This document shows positions 7,559-13,964 of a DNA stretch of 22,729 nucleotides, piece after piece. Source of the DNA: a virus; the IMG/VR virus record IMGVR_UViG_3300025324_000034, positions 1-22,729 of that record; one strand, given 5' to 3'. Each line of letters starts with the position of its first letter. The first letter of the stretch is position 1. The position numbers and the translations under genes were made by a program. The notes beneath the pieces were generated by a model. That model made no database searches. It had not been told where the DNA came from and worked only from the letters and a program-made list of their open reading frames with translations.

Positions 7559-8152
7559 TTACCTAAACCGAATTTCTTTGTTCCGCAGCACCTGTGGTGC
7601 AGCTTCATACCCATACAGTGTAGGGGGTGTCCGATAGACAGAGGGTGGATCTACCTCAATATCTATTCCCATTCCACGAGCCAATCCAATCCAATAGGGG
7701 ATTCCTGCGTGACGTTGAAGGTATTCGGGCATTTTGTTGACACCAATGCCGTTGAGAATAATATGCGTGAAGCCTTCAAGAATGGCAAAGGGGATCATGT
7801 AGTCCACCTGGCACGTATACCAATGCTTCTCACGAGGGAATTCCTTCAACACCGCGTCCAGCGGGAACGTAACAGAGGCCACCACTTCAGGGATTGCTTT
7901 GAGCAGGTAAATAGGTTTCGTTGCACCCTGCTTTGCATACCACCAGAGGGTTTTAGGGCGAATGTTGCGAACACCTGGATAGTAGGTCGTACGCTCAATT
8001 GGGTGCAAGTCAAACCAGCGGGTCCAATCTGTCAGTTGGCCATTCCAGAACTGGGTATTGGAACGTGTCACACCCCAGAGTTCAGCATCTGGCCGTCCAG
8101 TTTTGGGAGACTCAAGACTTACCCGTTTGCCATGGATAATGACTGACTTCAT
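7559..8152 (-). CDS. Paralog 3 of a phage Rossmann-like family, function unknown
   Basis: 197 aa; the ATG at 8152 overlaps the stop of paralog 2 as ATGA. Conserved words in order: KSVIIHGKRVS at the start, ELWGVTRSNTQFW near residue 25, TDWTRWFDLHPIE near 42, KPIYLL, YTCQVDYMIPFAILEGF near 118, HIILNGIG, GIPYWIGLARGMGIDIEV near 152, and LYGYE close to the end. Alternating strand-helix order and the I-I-x-G opening suggest a nucleotide-binding-type alpha/beta fold. I have seen the same motif order ('WG.n....W.RWf.lH... PIy... y.ssi.yMlAlAi.eG...I.lyG') in proteins of tailed-phage virion neighbourhoods, annotated hypothetical. A sugar-transfer or surface-modifying role is conceivable but unproven. 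Confidence 0.6.
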   Translation of the reverse strand: MKSVIIHGKRVSLESPKTGRPDAELWGVTRSNTQFWNGQLTDWTRWFDLHPIERTTYYPGVRNIRPKTLWWYAKQGATKPIYLLKAIPEVVASVTFPLDAVLKEFPREKHWYTCQVDYMIPFAILEGFTHIILNGIGVNKMPEYLQRHAGIPYWIGLARGMGIDIEVDPPSVYRTPPTLYGYEAAPQVLRNKEIRFR

Positions 8153-8805
8153 ATCTCTGGCTCGCCTGGAAAGCGTCGATCTGCAAGACGGCGGATTTCA
8201 CGCGTTTCAGCACGGCTCAAGGGCGTATCGGTACCGGCTATTTCATAGCCATACAACTGGTCGGGGGAACGAAAGATTGATGGTCCTTCAAGTGTGATAC
8301 GCCGTCCCATACCCCGTGTAACCCCCATCCAATAGGGAATGCCACGATGAAGATGGTAATGGTGTAATGTTTCGGCTGTCCCGATTCCATTGAGTATGAT
8401 GTGATCAAATCCCTCCATAAGTGCAAAGGCAATCATGTAGTCAATTTGGCACGTAAAGTGGGTATTCTGCTGCCCATCAATAGCGAAATACTGTTGAAGT
8501 GCGTGCAAGGGAAATTCAACTGAGCCAGGAATGCGAGGGTCATGATGCTGTAAATAAATGGGACGCTCTGCCGTCTGCTGGCAATACCACAAAAATGTAG
8601 CCGGTCTTCGTTGCTCAATTCCAACAAAGCTTGGGTTACTGTCATCAATGGGATGGAGATCAAACCAGCGAGTCCAATCCAGCAGTTGTCCAGACCAGAA
8701 CCGTGTATTGCCTCGTGCAACACCCCAGAGTTCATGATCTTCACGCCCATGACGTGGTGAGAGTCGAGATACCCTGCGGCCGTGGATGATTACCGACTTG
8801 GACAT
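8149..8805 (-). CDS. Paralog 2 of a phage Rossmann-like family, function unknown
   Basis: 218 aa; ATG at 8805 overlaps the stop of paralog 1 (TAATG). It is close to paralog 3 throughout: KSVIIHGRRVSRLSP, ELWGVARGNTRFW, LDWTRWFDLHPID, RPIYLQ, FTCQIDYMIAFALMEGF, HIILNGIG, GIPYWMGVTRGMG, LYGYE. It carries an extra basic C-terminal tail of about 25 residues (AETREIRRLADRR). The WTRWF-x-LHP and G-x-P-Y-W-x-G motifs are invariant between paralogs 2 and 3 and likely mark the functional surface. It shares the tandem operon position and tight coupling of its siblings. No signal peptide or membrane span is present. Confidence 0.6.
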   Translation of the reverse strand: MSKSVIIHGRRVSRLSPRHGREDHELWGVARGNTRFWSGQLLDWTRWFDLHPIDDSNPSFVGIEQRRPATFLWYCQQTAERPIYLQHHDPRIPGSVEFPLHALQQYFAIDGQQNTHFTCQIDYMIAFALMEGFDHIILNGIGTAETLHHYHLHRGIPYWMGVTRGMGRRITLEGPSIFRSPDQLYGYEIAGTDTPLSRAETREIRRLADRRFPGEPEI

Positions 8806-9368
8806 TACTCAGTAGGTGTTGTGTCCCATCCATAGAACTTATCTGATGTTACAATGTCTACCCCTGGCGGAAAGTAGACTGAAATGCCTGCTCCCCGTGC
8901 TCGACCAACCCAGTAGGCGATACATGGTCGCTCGAAGGCATGCTCGTAATCCTTCTTACACATGAACCCATAGAGTTCGATGCGCTCAAAGCCTTCCATG
9001 ATAGCAAGGGCTAGCATTAATGAACATGAGCAGGTAAAGAAGGTCTCCGGAATGCCATCATTAGCAAAGTGAGCCATTACCGCTTCGCGTGGGTAGGCCA
9101 CACTGGCTGAAATAGTTGGGTCAACCTTCTGAAGGTAGATTGGACGAGATGTATCCTTTTCGCGGAACCACTTGACGCCGTGTGGGTAACGAGCCAGCTG
9201 GTGCTTCATACTGTGGAAGTTGAACCAGCGAGTCCAACCCTTCGAGACATGTGGGTAGTGGCCCCACATGCCCCGAGGATTGTTCATACACCACCGTTCG
9301 GCCCCTTCTACATCAGGCGTCTTGATGACGTTTGGTGCAAAACCGAGGATTTGAACGGTCTTAGCCAT
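8805..9368 (-). CDS. Paralog 1 of a phage Rossmann-like family, function unknown
   Basis: 187 aa; ATG at 9368 overlaps the upstream TAA (TAATG). This is the most diverged of the three: MAKTVQILGFAPNVIKTP, RWCMNNPRGMWGHY, KGWTRWFNFHSM, RPIYLQKVDPTISASVAYP, FTCSCSLMLALAIMEGF, RIELYGFMCKKDYE, CIAYWVGRARGAGISVYFPP, FYGWD. The LALAIMEGFERIELYGF segment and the E/Y-rich step before 'Y..G.ArG.GI.Vy.PP' are the best match to the general phage family. Paralogs 2 and 3 replace LYG with LNG, so this gene is probably closest to the ancestral form and the other two arose by later duplication. Function unknown. Confidence 0.6.
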   Translation of the reverse strand: MAKTVQILGFAPNVIKTPDVEGAERWCMNNPRGMWGHYPHVSKGWTRWFNFHSMKHQLARYPHGVKWFREKDTSRPIYLQKVDPTISASVAYPREAVMAHFANDGIPETFFTCSCSLMLALAIMEGFERIELYGFMCKKDYEHAFERPCIAYWVGRARGAGISVYFPPGVDIVTSDKFYGWDTTPTE

Positions 9369-10009
9369 TATACAGTGCTAAATGGGTTCGCTGGATCAGC
9401 CGCACCTTGACCAACAATATCGACAGCCCATTCATCTGCTGTGACATCCTCGAACTCAAGTGTTGAGCCCTTGACACCACTACCGTTTGCTGTGTGTCCT
9501 GTCACCGTATTGTCCCCAGCAGCCGTATGGAACAAGTCGGCAATTGCGGCTGCCGAGTCACCAGTATCACCAACATGGGCACTGCCAAAAAGGGTATCAT
9601 CACCTGTTGGACTAAACACATAGCCCGTTGCGGATGTGGTTCCAACAAAGAAGCGATACTTATTCCCCGTTCCAGAAGCCGCTGGAAGTTGGATAGTACA
9701 GCCAGCTGACACATTCAATGTTACCGTTTTAAATGCATGCGTTGCTGCGACAAGAGTCAATGTCCCTGTCGTATGATTGACCGGAGCACTTGTAACAACA
9801 GGATTTGTCATAACAGGTGCCGTCAGGGTCTTGTTGGTCAGGGTCTGCGTACTGGACGCATCAACAACCTGGACCTCAGTTGTCCCCGTTGAAGCAGGAA
9901 TGATCTTCAGAATATTGTCATCACTGTCCACATAGATGGGGGAAGCAGTTGATGTGCCAGAGACAGCACCAGGATTCGTTGCCTGACGTCGAACACTTCG
10001 AATAGCCAT
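9368..10009 (-). CDS. Fibre-like or capsid-associated structural protein
   Basis: 213 aa; ATG at 10009 with AAGGA nine bases upstream. Residues ~50-80 contain TQTLTNKTLTAPVMTNPVV, the 'TLTNKTLt.P' signature common to phage fibre and spike N-terminal regions. It is followed by a strand-rich Thr/Ala/Gly segment (LTLVAATHAFKTVTLNVSAG) and a terminal WAVDIVGQG strand, as in small trimeric beta domains. It is the first gene after the tRNA-like element and the strong hairpin at 10031-10055. Probably a virion surface protein such as a head fibre; the exact site is unknown. Confidence 0.65.
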   Translation of the reverse strand: MAIRSVRRQATNPGAVSGTSTASPIYVDSDDNILKIIPASTGTTEVQVVDASSTQTLTNKTLTAPVMTNPVVTSAPVNHTTGTLTLVAATHAFKTVTLNVSAGCTIQLPAASGTGNKYRFFVGTTSATGYVFSPTGDDTLFGSAHVGDTGDSAAAIADLFHTAAGDNTVTGHTANGSGVKGSTLEFEDVTADEWAVDIVGQGAADPANPFSTV

Positions 10010-10030
10010 GAGAAAAGTCCTTGCCCGCGT

Positions 10031-10055
10031 GAGGAGGGGGACTAGGCCCCTCCTC
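10031..10055 (-). other. Intercistronic hairpin, 9-bp GC-rich stem
   Basis: GAGGAGGGG (10031-10039) pairs perfectly with CCCCTCCTC (10047-10055) around a 7-nt loop. It sits between the tRNA-like element and the ribosome-binding site of the fibre-like gene. No T-run follows on the minus strand, so it is more likely a processing or stability element than a complete terminator. Confidence 0.6.
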
Positions 10056-10096
10056 CATACCGGGCGATGAGGAAAGAAAACTCCCTAGTCAAGATA

Positions 10097-10167
10097 TGGT
10101 TGCGGTCGCCGGAACTGCCCCGGTCCCTCTGGTTATGAGCCAGAGATGCGCTTTACACCACCCCGCA
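10097..10167 (-). tRNA. Degenerate tRNA-like element, CAT anticodon, encoded CCA
   Basis: Read on the minus strand, the 71-nt element begins TGCGGGGTGG and ends CCGCAACCA, both close to bacterial initiator tRNA ends. The anticodon stem TCTGG/CCAGA (5 bp) carries the loop CTCATAA, the standard Met/Ile2 loop with anticodon CAT. The acceptor pairs at five of seven positions (two mismatches next to the body). The D-arm is short (GTG/CGC with a 5-nt loop, no GG). The T-arm has the right geometry (CCGG/CCGG, 7-nt loop) but the loop is GGCAGTT instead of TTCRANN. The three consecutive G-C pairs of true initiators are absent. It could be a decayed phage tRNA-Met, a tRNA mimic used for RNA processing, or chance; geometry plus CCA argues against chance. 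Confidence 0.4.
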
Positions 10168-10187
10168 ACACTAGCTACCCAACAATG

Positions 10188-10694
10188 TTAGGCAGCACCT
10201 ACGATAATAAACCCACTTGGGGTTTCCGCACTCGTCGCATCTGTCACACCAAAGACAGTTGTCCATGCCTTCGACACGAGGCCGAGGGTAACTGGGAGAC
10301 CTGTTGGTGAGACAATAAGGGCCTGCGCACTCGCCTCATCCAACACGATGGAGAACACTGTCTGAGTGCCTTCAGCCGAGTCGGTAGCTGCGTTATCAAT
10401 GAGGGCATACGCCACATCAGTAGCAGAGTTCTGTTTCTTCAGCCACACTGCGTACACCTGACATGCCGCATCGATTCCATGATCCTGACCCTGAGAGTCA
10501 TCCACAGAGAGCTGATCGATGTCGACGAACTGGAGATCCGCATTTCCACTATTCGCTGCATGATTCAGGAAGAATGCCTTCATTGCATAGAAGGCATAGG
10601 GATTGCCAGATCCCGCTGTTGTCCCTGTCAGATTCCCCAGCGCACTGAAGACCTTCTGTCGGACGTTGTTAGCATTTTCAAGAGCAAGAGCCAT
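10188..10694 (-). CDS. Capsid-proximal structural protein, unknown family
   Basis: 168 aa; ATG at 10694. The protein is acidic, Ala-rich and free of Cys, with alternating helices and strands (ENANNVRQKVFSALGNLTG, YAFYAMKAFFLNHAANSG, ACQVYAVWLKKQ, TQTVFSIVLDEASAQALIV). It ends in a hydrophobic GFIIVGAA. It is separated from the upstream gene by two strong hairpins and from the downstream gene by the tRNA-like element and another hairpin, so it may be on an RNA segment of its own stability, as abundant head-decoration proteins often are. No recognised motif; the decoration role is inference. Confidence 0.55.
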   Translation of the reverse strand: MALALENANNVRQKVFSALGNLTGTTAGSGNPYAFYAMKAFFLNHAANSGNADLQFVDIDQLSVDDSQGQDHGIDAACQVYAVWLKKQNSATDVAYALIDNAATDSAEGTQTVFSIVLDEASAQALIVSPTGLPVTLGLVSKAWTTVFGVTDATSAETPSGFIIVGAA

Positions 10695-10714
10695 TGGTTG
10701 TTACTTTCGAGAGG

Positions 10715-10735
10715 TGTTCTGAGTCAGTCAGAACA
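10715..10735 (-). other. Intercistronic hairpin, 8-bp perfect stem
   Basis: TGTTCTGA (10715-10722) and TCAGAACA (10728-10735) form a perfect 8-bp stem with a 5-nt loop, about 20 bases before the start codon of the 168-aa gene. No T-run follows. Confidence 0.6.
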
Positions 10736-10740
10736 GACCG

Positions 10741-10766
10741 CTAATACTCATTCAGGCCGGTATTAG
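10741..10766 (-). other. Hairpin overlapping a stop codon
   Basis: CTAATAC (10741-10747) and GTATTAG (10760-10766) form a 7-bp stem with a 12-nt loop. The stem includes the TAA stop of the upstream gene (10763-10765). Together with the hairpin at 10715-10735 it makes a double stem-loop in this 68-base gap. Confidence 0.5.
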
Positions 10767-11269
10767 ATAGCCTTTGGGGAGAGAACCCCAGGAGCATGAT
10801 GGAAGGAACGCCCTAACCCTATTTTCTTGCGGTAGAGCTTCCACCCATCCTTGGCAGCATCGGTTGTGTTTGACACAATTGTTTTATCAATTGCATCACG
10901 CTTTGCTGCCTCATGTGATTCAATAACGTTAAGAACCTTCTCAGCCCCACCCTGTCGCCACGGAGCACGTTCGGCGAGTTCCTGGAAGAGGAGTGGATTG
11001 CCCCAGTTCGCAGTGGCCAGAATGGTCGTCACGGGGACAAGTGAGTAGGAAGCCAACATCTTGGTATCGGATTCCTTAAAGAGGGCTTCATTTGTGATTC
11101 GCTCTGGCAAGTTGAGCTTGCGGCGCTGAGCGAGACGGTAGTAGAATCCCTGTCGCGATGGAATGACCACCAGAGAGGCGTCAAAGTCCCATAACTGCCG
11201 GAGCCACCAACGTGGCGGGCCAGCAAGGTGAAATGGATTATGGTCCCTAATGTAATTGGGGAGAGCCAT
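10763..11269 (-). CDS. Conserved-looking phage late protein, unknown function
   Basis: 168 aa; ATG at 11269 overlaps the upstream TAA (TAATG). The N-terminal half is rich in aromatic residues and prolines (PFHLAGPPRWWLRQLWDFDA, FYYRLAQRRKLNLPERI). The C-terminal half is helical and basic (EKVLNVIESHEAAKRDAIDK, WKLYRKKIGLGRSF). The order capsid, 126-aa protein, then this gene suggests a head-completion, neck or head-tail role, but I recognise no family. The many charged residues and the lack of signal or membrane segments indicate a soluble or virion-internal protein. Confidence 0.55.
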   Translation of the reverse strand: MALPNYIRDHNPFHLAGPPRWWLRQLWDFDASLVVIPSRQGFYYRLAQRRKLNLPERITNEALFKESDTKMLASYSLVPVTTILATANWGNPLLFQELAERAPWRQGGAEKVLNVIESHEAAKRDAIDKTIVSNTTDAAKDGWKLYRKKIGLGRSFHHAPGVLSPKAI

Positions 11270-11649
11270 TAACTTTCCGGATTGACGAATCCTGCATCAT
11301 ATGGCAGAGGCGGGGAGCCTGCTGTTCGTCCGAGTGCATAGAGCCCATTGTCACCATCAACAACTTCACTGGGCTTCGCACCAACAAGCTTACTGCGATC
11401 CCACCGCTCAATAGCATCTACAACAGTTGTGATGGGTGAACAGTCATCGTTCAATTCCTCGATACCCAGCTTATAGTTCATTCTCCCAGTCATAGGATTT
11501 TCACTGCCCATGACAGGATTCTGCTCACGAAACTTCCGTGCCTGTGTTTCTGGAAATGAGTGCTTACCCGGAACGATTTCGACATGTTTACCATCCCAGA
11601 CACCTTTGAGTATCTGATTGGTTCGATTGATCACGGTCACATAACGCAT
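11269..11649 (-). CDS. Capsid-adjacent conserved phage protein
   Basis: 126 aa. A longer open frame runs upstream, but that part is antisense to nothing sensible and overlaps the capsid gene; the ATG at 11649 (MRYVTVINRTNQILKGVWDG) starts the coherent protein just after the post-capsid hairpin. Key words are VEIVPGKHSF, RKFREQNPVMGSENPMTG, YKLGIEELNDDCSPI and ERWDRSKL. I associate this 'WDG..y.i.PGk.....ea.....QnPvMGsE.P.tg...y.iGi.e..dd.sP' layout with small proteins directly downstream of major capsid genes in tailed phages. A head-stabilising or connector role is likely by context but not established. Confidence 0.65.
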   Translation of the reverse strand: MRYVTVINRTNQILKGVWDGKHVEIVPGKHSFPETQARKFREQNPVMGSENPMTGRMNYKLGIEELNDDCSPITTVVDAIERWDRSKLVGAKPSEVVDGDNGLYALGRTAGSPPLPYDAGFVNPES

Positions 11650-11661
11650 GAATAACCCCAC

Positions 11662-11704
11662 AAAAACCCGCGAGTGGGTGAGGACCACCATGATCCCCAC
11701 CCAC
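11662..11704 (-). terminator. Attenuator-like terminator after the major capsid gene
   Basis: Directly after the capsid stop, bases 11674-11704 form a 14-bp stem (two G-T wobbles, no bulges) closed by a 3-nt loop; on the minus strand the left arm begins GTGGGTGGGG. A run of five T follows at 11666-11662, seven bases past the stem. The spacer makes it an imperfect intrinsic terminator, so partial read-through to the downstream late genes is expected. It would also protect the capsid mRNA 3' end. Confidence 0.65.
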
Positions 11705-11719
11705 ACGAAGTTAGAACGA

Positions 11720-13030
11720 TTACGAACCAGCCGCGCGCTGCACAACCAGCGACTGACCAGTGATTCCGTCAAGTCTCGCACAGTATGCTGGATATTCCAG
11801 GAAATACTGCTTGCGAATTCGATACCACGCCTCGAACGCATCGCGAGCCGATGTTCCTGTTCCCACTCGCGTGAGAACCTGACCATCCTCGTCAACCCAC
11901 TTCCCAGGCTCGGAGACATACTCCTTGAAGCCAGCGTTCTTGACATCCAAGAACATCATGACATCGAGCGGGAAGTCACGGACTGCTCGAACAGGGACGT
12001 TCCCGAACGGAATGTCACCCTGCTTGAACGCAACCGTGCCTGCATCCGGCTTCATCAGGTTTGCACCCGAGTAGCGCCGGTCAGCATCTGTCAGCTGAAC
12101 GACCAGACGACGAATGCTGTGATGGGCCAGGATGATGTCGGAGCTTCCACCGAGCTTCTGGTCCATGATATCTGATACACGCTGTATCAGATCCACCGAG
12201 AGGGCACCTGTACTGGCATTGACATACGAACTGTAGGCCGGAACGTTGGTCCTATCCACACCAAAGTAATTGGCACGGTAGGTTCCATCATCCACAAGAG
12301 CCATCAGGCCCCACCACGCACGTTCGTAGGATGTGTCGTTCACATCCGTGACGGCAGAATTGGCGACCTGCACGATATAGTCACTATTGACCCACGCAGC
12401 ATTAGGAGCTGCATCAGTCGTGACGTCAGTGCCATCACTGTTGACAGCCGTGACCTTCACTACACCAGTTCGGAGGGAGCCCGTTGCCGGGTTCACCGCA
12501 CCAATGTACTGACCTGTGCTAACAAAGCGGTTGCCAAAGTTGTCGTTCGTGATACCACCAGGGGCATCGAGTTCTAGCGTTGTATCGCCGGACGGTGTAG
12601 CCTCATCAATGAGAGCCAGCACGCCTCGGCCATCCGATGCCAGAGCATACTCATCCCGACGCGCGTTGTCATCGATCAGGTACTGCATCTCTGACTTACG
12701 AGCCGAAATGAACGCGCCCTCGCTGGAGGTCGAGTCCTGCATGACTTCCCATGTCATACGGATACGTGACATCAGCTTTCGCTGGTCCACGAACAGCCGA
12801 GAATAGCCCTGCTGTCCGGCATCCGCCAGGAGAGAGTCTTCACCACCGAACATCGGAGACGTGTTGCGTGAGGTGTGAGCGAGTTTCACAATCTCGCGGC
12901 CCTTGAAGGGCGACGTTTCCGTCTTGATAATATCGCGGAGAGGGTTCTTCTGATTGACCCCTTCCGAAATACCGTCCTCGAACACATCTTTGAAGATGGC
13001 GTCGAGGGCTTGTTTATCTGCACCAGCCAT
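11720..13030 (-). CDS. Major capsid protein, HK97-type fold
   Basis: 436 aa; ATG at 13030 with AGTAGGT about seven bases upstream. Sequence order fits phage capsid proteins without a prohead protease domain. There is an N-terminal arm (ALDAIFKDVFEDGISEG). A long spine helix region follows, MTWEVMQDSTSSEGAF to YLIDDNARRDEYALASDGRG near residues 93-135. Then come a beta-rich P and I-like domain (residues ~145-235), SSYVNASTGALSVDLIQRVSD, the SDIILAHHSIRRLVVQL strand-helix, and a C-terminal EAWYRIRKQYFLEYP. It assembles the icosahedral shell around the scaffold encoded immediately upstream (27-base gap). The strong hairpin after its stop suits its high required dose. Confidence 0.85.
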   Translation of the reverse strand: MAGADKQALDAIFKDVFEDGISEGVNQKNPLRDIIKTETSPFKGREIVKLAHTSRNTSPMFGGEDSLLADAGQQGYSRLFVDQRKLMSRIRMTWEVMQDSTSSEGAFISARKSEMQYLIDDNARRDEYALASDGRGVLALIDEATPSGDTTLELDAPGGITNDNFGNRFVSTGQYIGAVNPATGSLRTGVVKVTAVNSDGTDVTTDAAPNAAWVNSDYIVQVANSAVTDVNDTSYERAWWGLMALVDDGTYRANYFGVDRTNVPAYSSYVNASTGALSVDLIQRVSDIMDQKLGGSSDIILAHHSIRRLVVQLTDADRRYSGANLMKPDAGTVAFKQGDIPFGNVPVRAVRDFPLDVMMFLDVKNAGFKEYVSEPGKWVDEDGQVLTRVGTGTSARDAFEAWYRIRKQYFLEYPAYCARLDGITGQSLVVQRAAGS

Positions 13031-13057
13031 GATTGTTACCTACTTGCCAAGGGTCGA

Positions 13058-13894
13058 TTAGCGGCCCTGGCCTTTTGCTGCCTCATATGCGGACCATGCC
13101 ATTGCTGTGCGTTCGTCCAGATTCTTGGGTTGTGCAGCAGTCGTTGCAGCCATCGGAGCGCCCGAAGGCGTGTCACGAGGGAGATTGCGATTCTGCACGG
13201 TCTGAGCCTGGATAGTTGCCCCGGATGCGCGCCTGACAGGTCCGATGAAATTACTCTCGAACTGCTGCCAGAACTCAGTCACCAGCGTGGGGTCCTGCAT
13301 GTATCTCTCAGTTAGCTCTGGCGAGGATGCCACATAGCCTGAGAAGGACGCATGAAGGGCACGCTTGCCCTCTTCTGAAAGTGGGCCACCGAGAGACTGA
13401 CTGGCGGCTTCATACAGACGGTCCATTGTGTTCCGTCCATAACTGCTCCAGTAGTGCTTATTCTGGGACTCAATGTTCCCAGACTGCTCGATGGTGGCGA
13501 GAATGTCGTTGGCTCGCTGCTCCAGTTGTGACAGCCCTGGATAGAGCTGCTGAAACTGATTTCGAACAGCCGAGACCTCTGGATTCTCCTGCGGGGTAAC
13601 GCCGACGATAGCATGAAGTTGACGTTGGGTTGCCTCGAACTGTGCTTGAAGCTGTGCCCGTTCCTGCGCGAACTGTTGCTGCGCCTGACGGATAGCGGTT
13701 TCACGAGTTTCCTGAAGGCGTCCCCTCAACCACGACGGTTCGGGCTGAGCCTGCGGTGTCGGAGCAGGTGCCGATGTCTGTTGTATCGCATCAGACGGTG
13801 CGGGTTGACCACTTATCGCAGGGTCTGGCGTAGGTGCAGTGGTATCGCTGACTGCTGGCGTGGATGATGGATCGGAAACATTGAGATCGGACAT
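13058..13894 (-). CDS. Scaffolding protein
   Basis: 278 aa; ATG at 13894 with AGGAG seven bases upstream. The N-terminal ~55 residues are Pro/Ala/Ser/Thr-rich and disordered (TPAVSDTTAPTPDPAISG). A long Gln/Arg/Glu-rich coiled coil follows (RLQETRETAIRQAQQQFAQE to about residue 100), then a mostly helical middle and a flexible, basic C-terminus (SAYEAAKGQGR). This composition, length and location between portal and capsid are the hallmarks of phage scaffolds, which template procapsid assembly and leave before or during packaging. The sequence family itself is not individually recognisable. No protease motif is visible, so removal is probably by exit rather than self-cleavage. Confidence 0.75.
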   Translation of the reverse strand: MSDLNVSDPSSTPAVSDTTAPTPDPAISGQPAPSDAIQQTSAPAPTPQAQPEPSWLRGRLQETRETAIRQAQQQFAQERAQLQAQFEATQRQLHAIVGVTPQENPEVSAVRNQFQQLYPGLSQLEQRANDILATIEQSGNIESQNKHYWSSYGRNTMDRLYEAASQSLGGPLSEEGKRALHASFSGYVASSPELTERYMQDPTLVTEFWQQFESNFIGPVRRASGATIQAQTVQNRNLPRDTPSGAPMAATTAAQPKNLDERTAMAWSAYEAAKGQGR

Positions 13895-13928
13895 ACTATC
13901 TCCTACTCTTGGTATCGCGGAGAGGACC

Positions 13929-13951
13929 GCGTCTGGAGTGCCACCTCAGAC
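13929..13951 (-). other. Hairpin between portal and scaffold genes
   Basis: CGTCTG (13929-13934) pairs with CAGACG (13946-13951) around an 11-nt loop, shortly after the portal stop and upstream of the scaffold ribosome-binding site. No T-run follows. It probably marks an RNA segment boundary between low-copy portal and high-copy scaffold messages. Confidence 0.45.
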
Positions 13952-13964
13952 GAGAGGAGGCTGG

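Noticed and set aside
7457-8146. 229-codon plus-strand open frame opposite a paralog gene
   Set aside because: Antisense to a well-supported gene with conserved motifs; its own product has no recognisable pattern.
11650-11946. Upstream extension of the 126-aa capsid-adjacent gene to 225 codons
   Set aside because: The extension overlaps the capsid gene in another frame and the attenuator hairpin; its sequence is Arg/Ser-rich and shadow-like.
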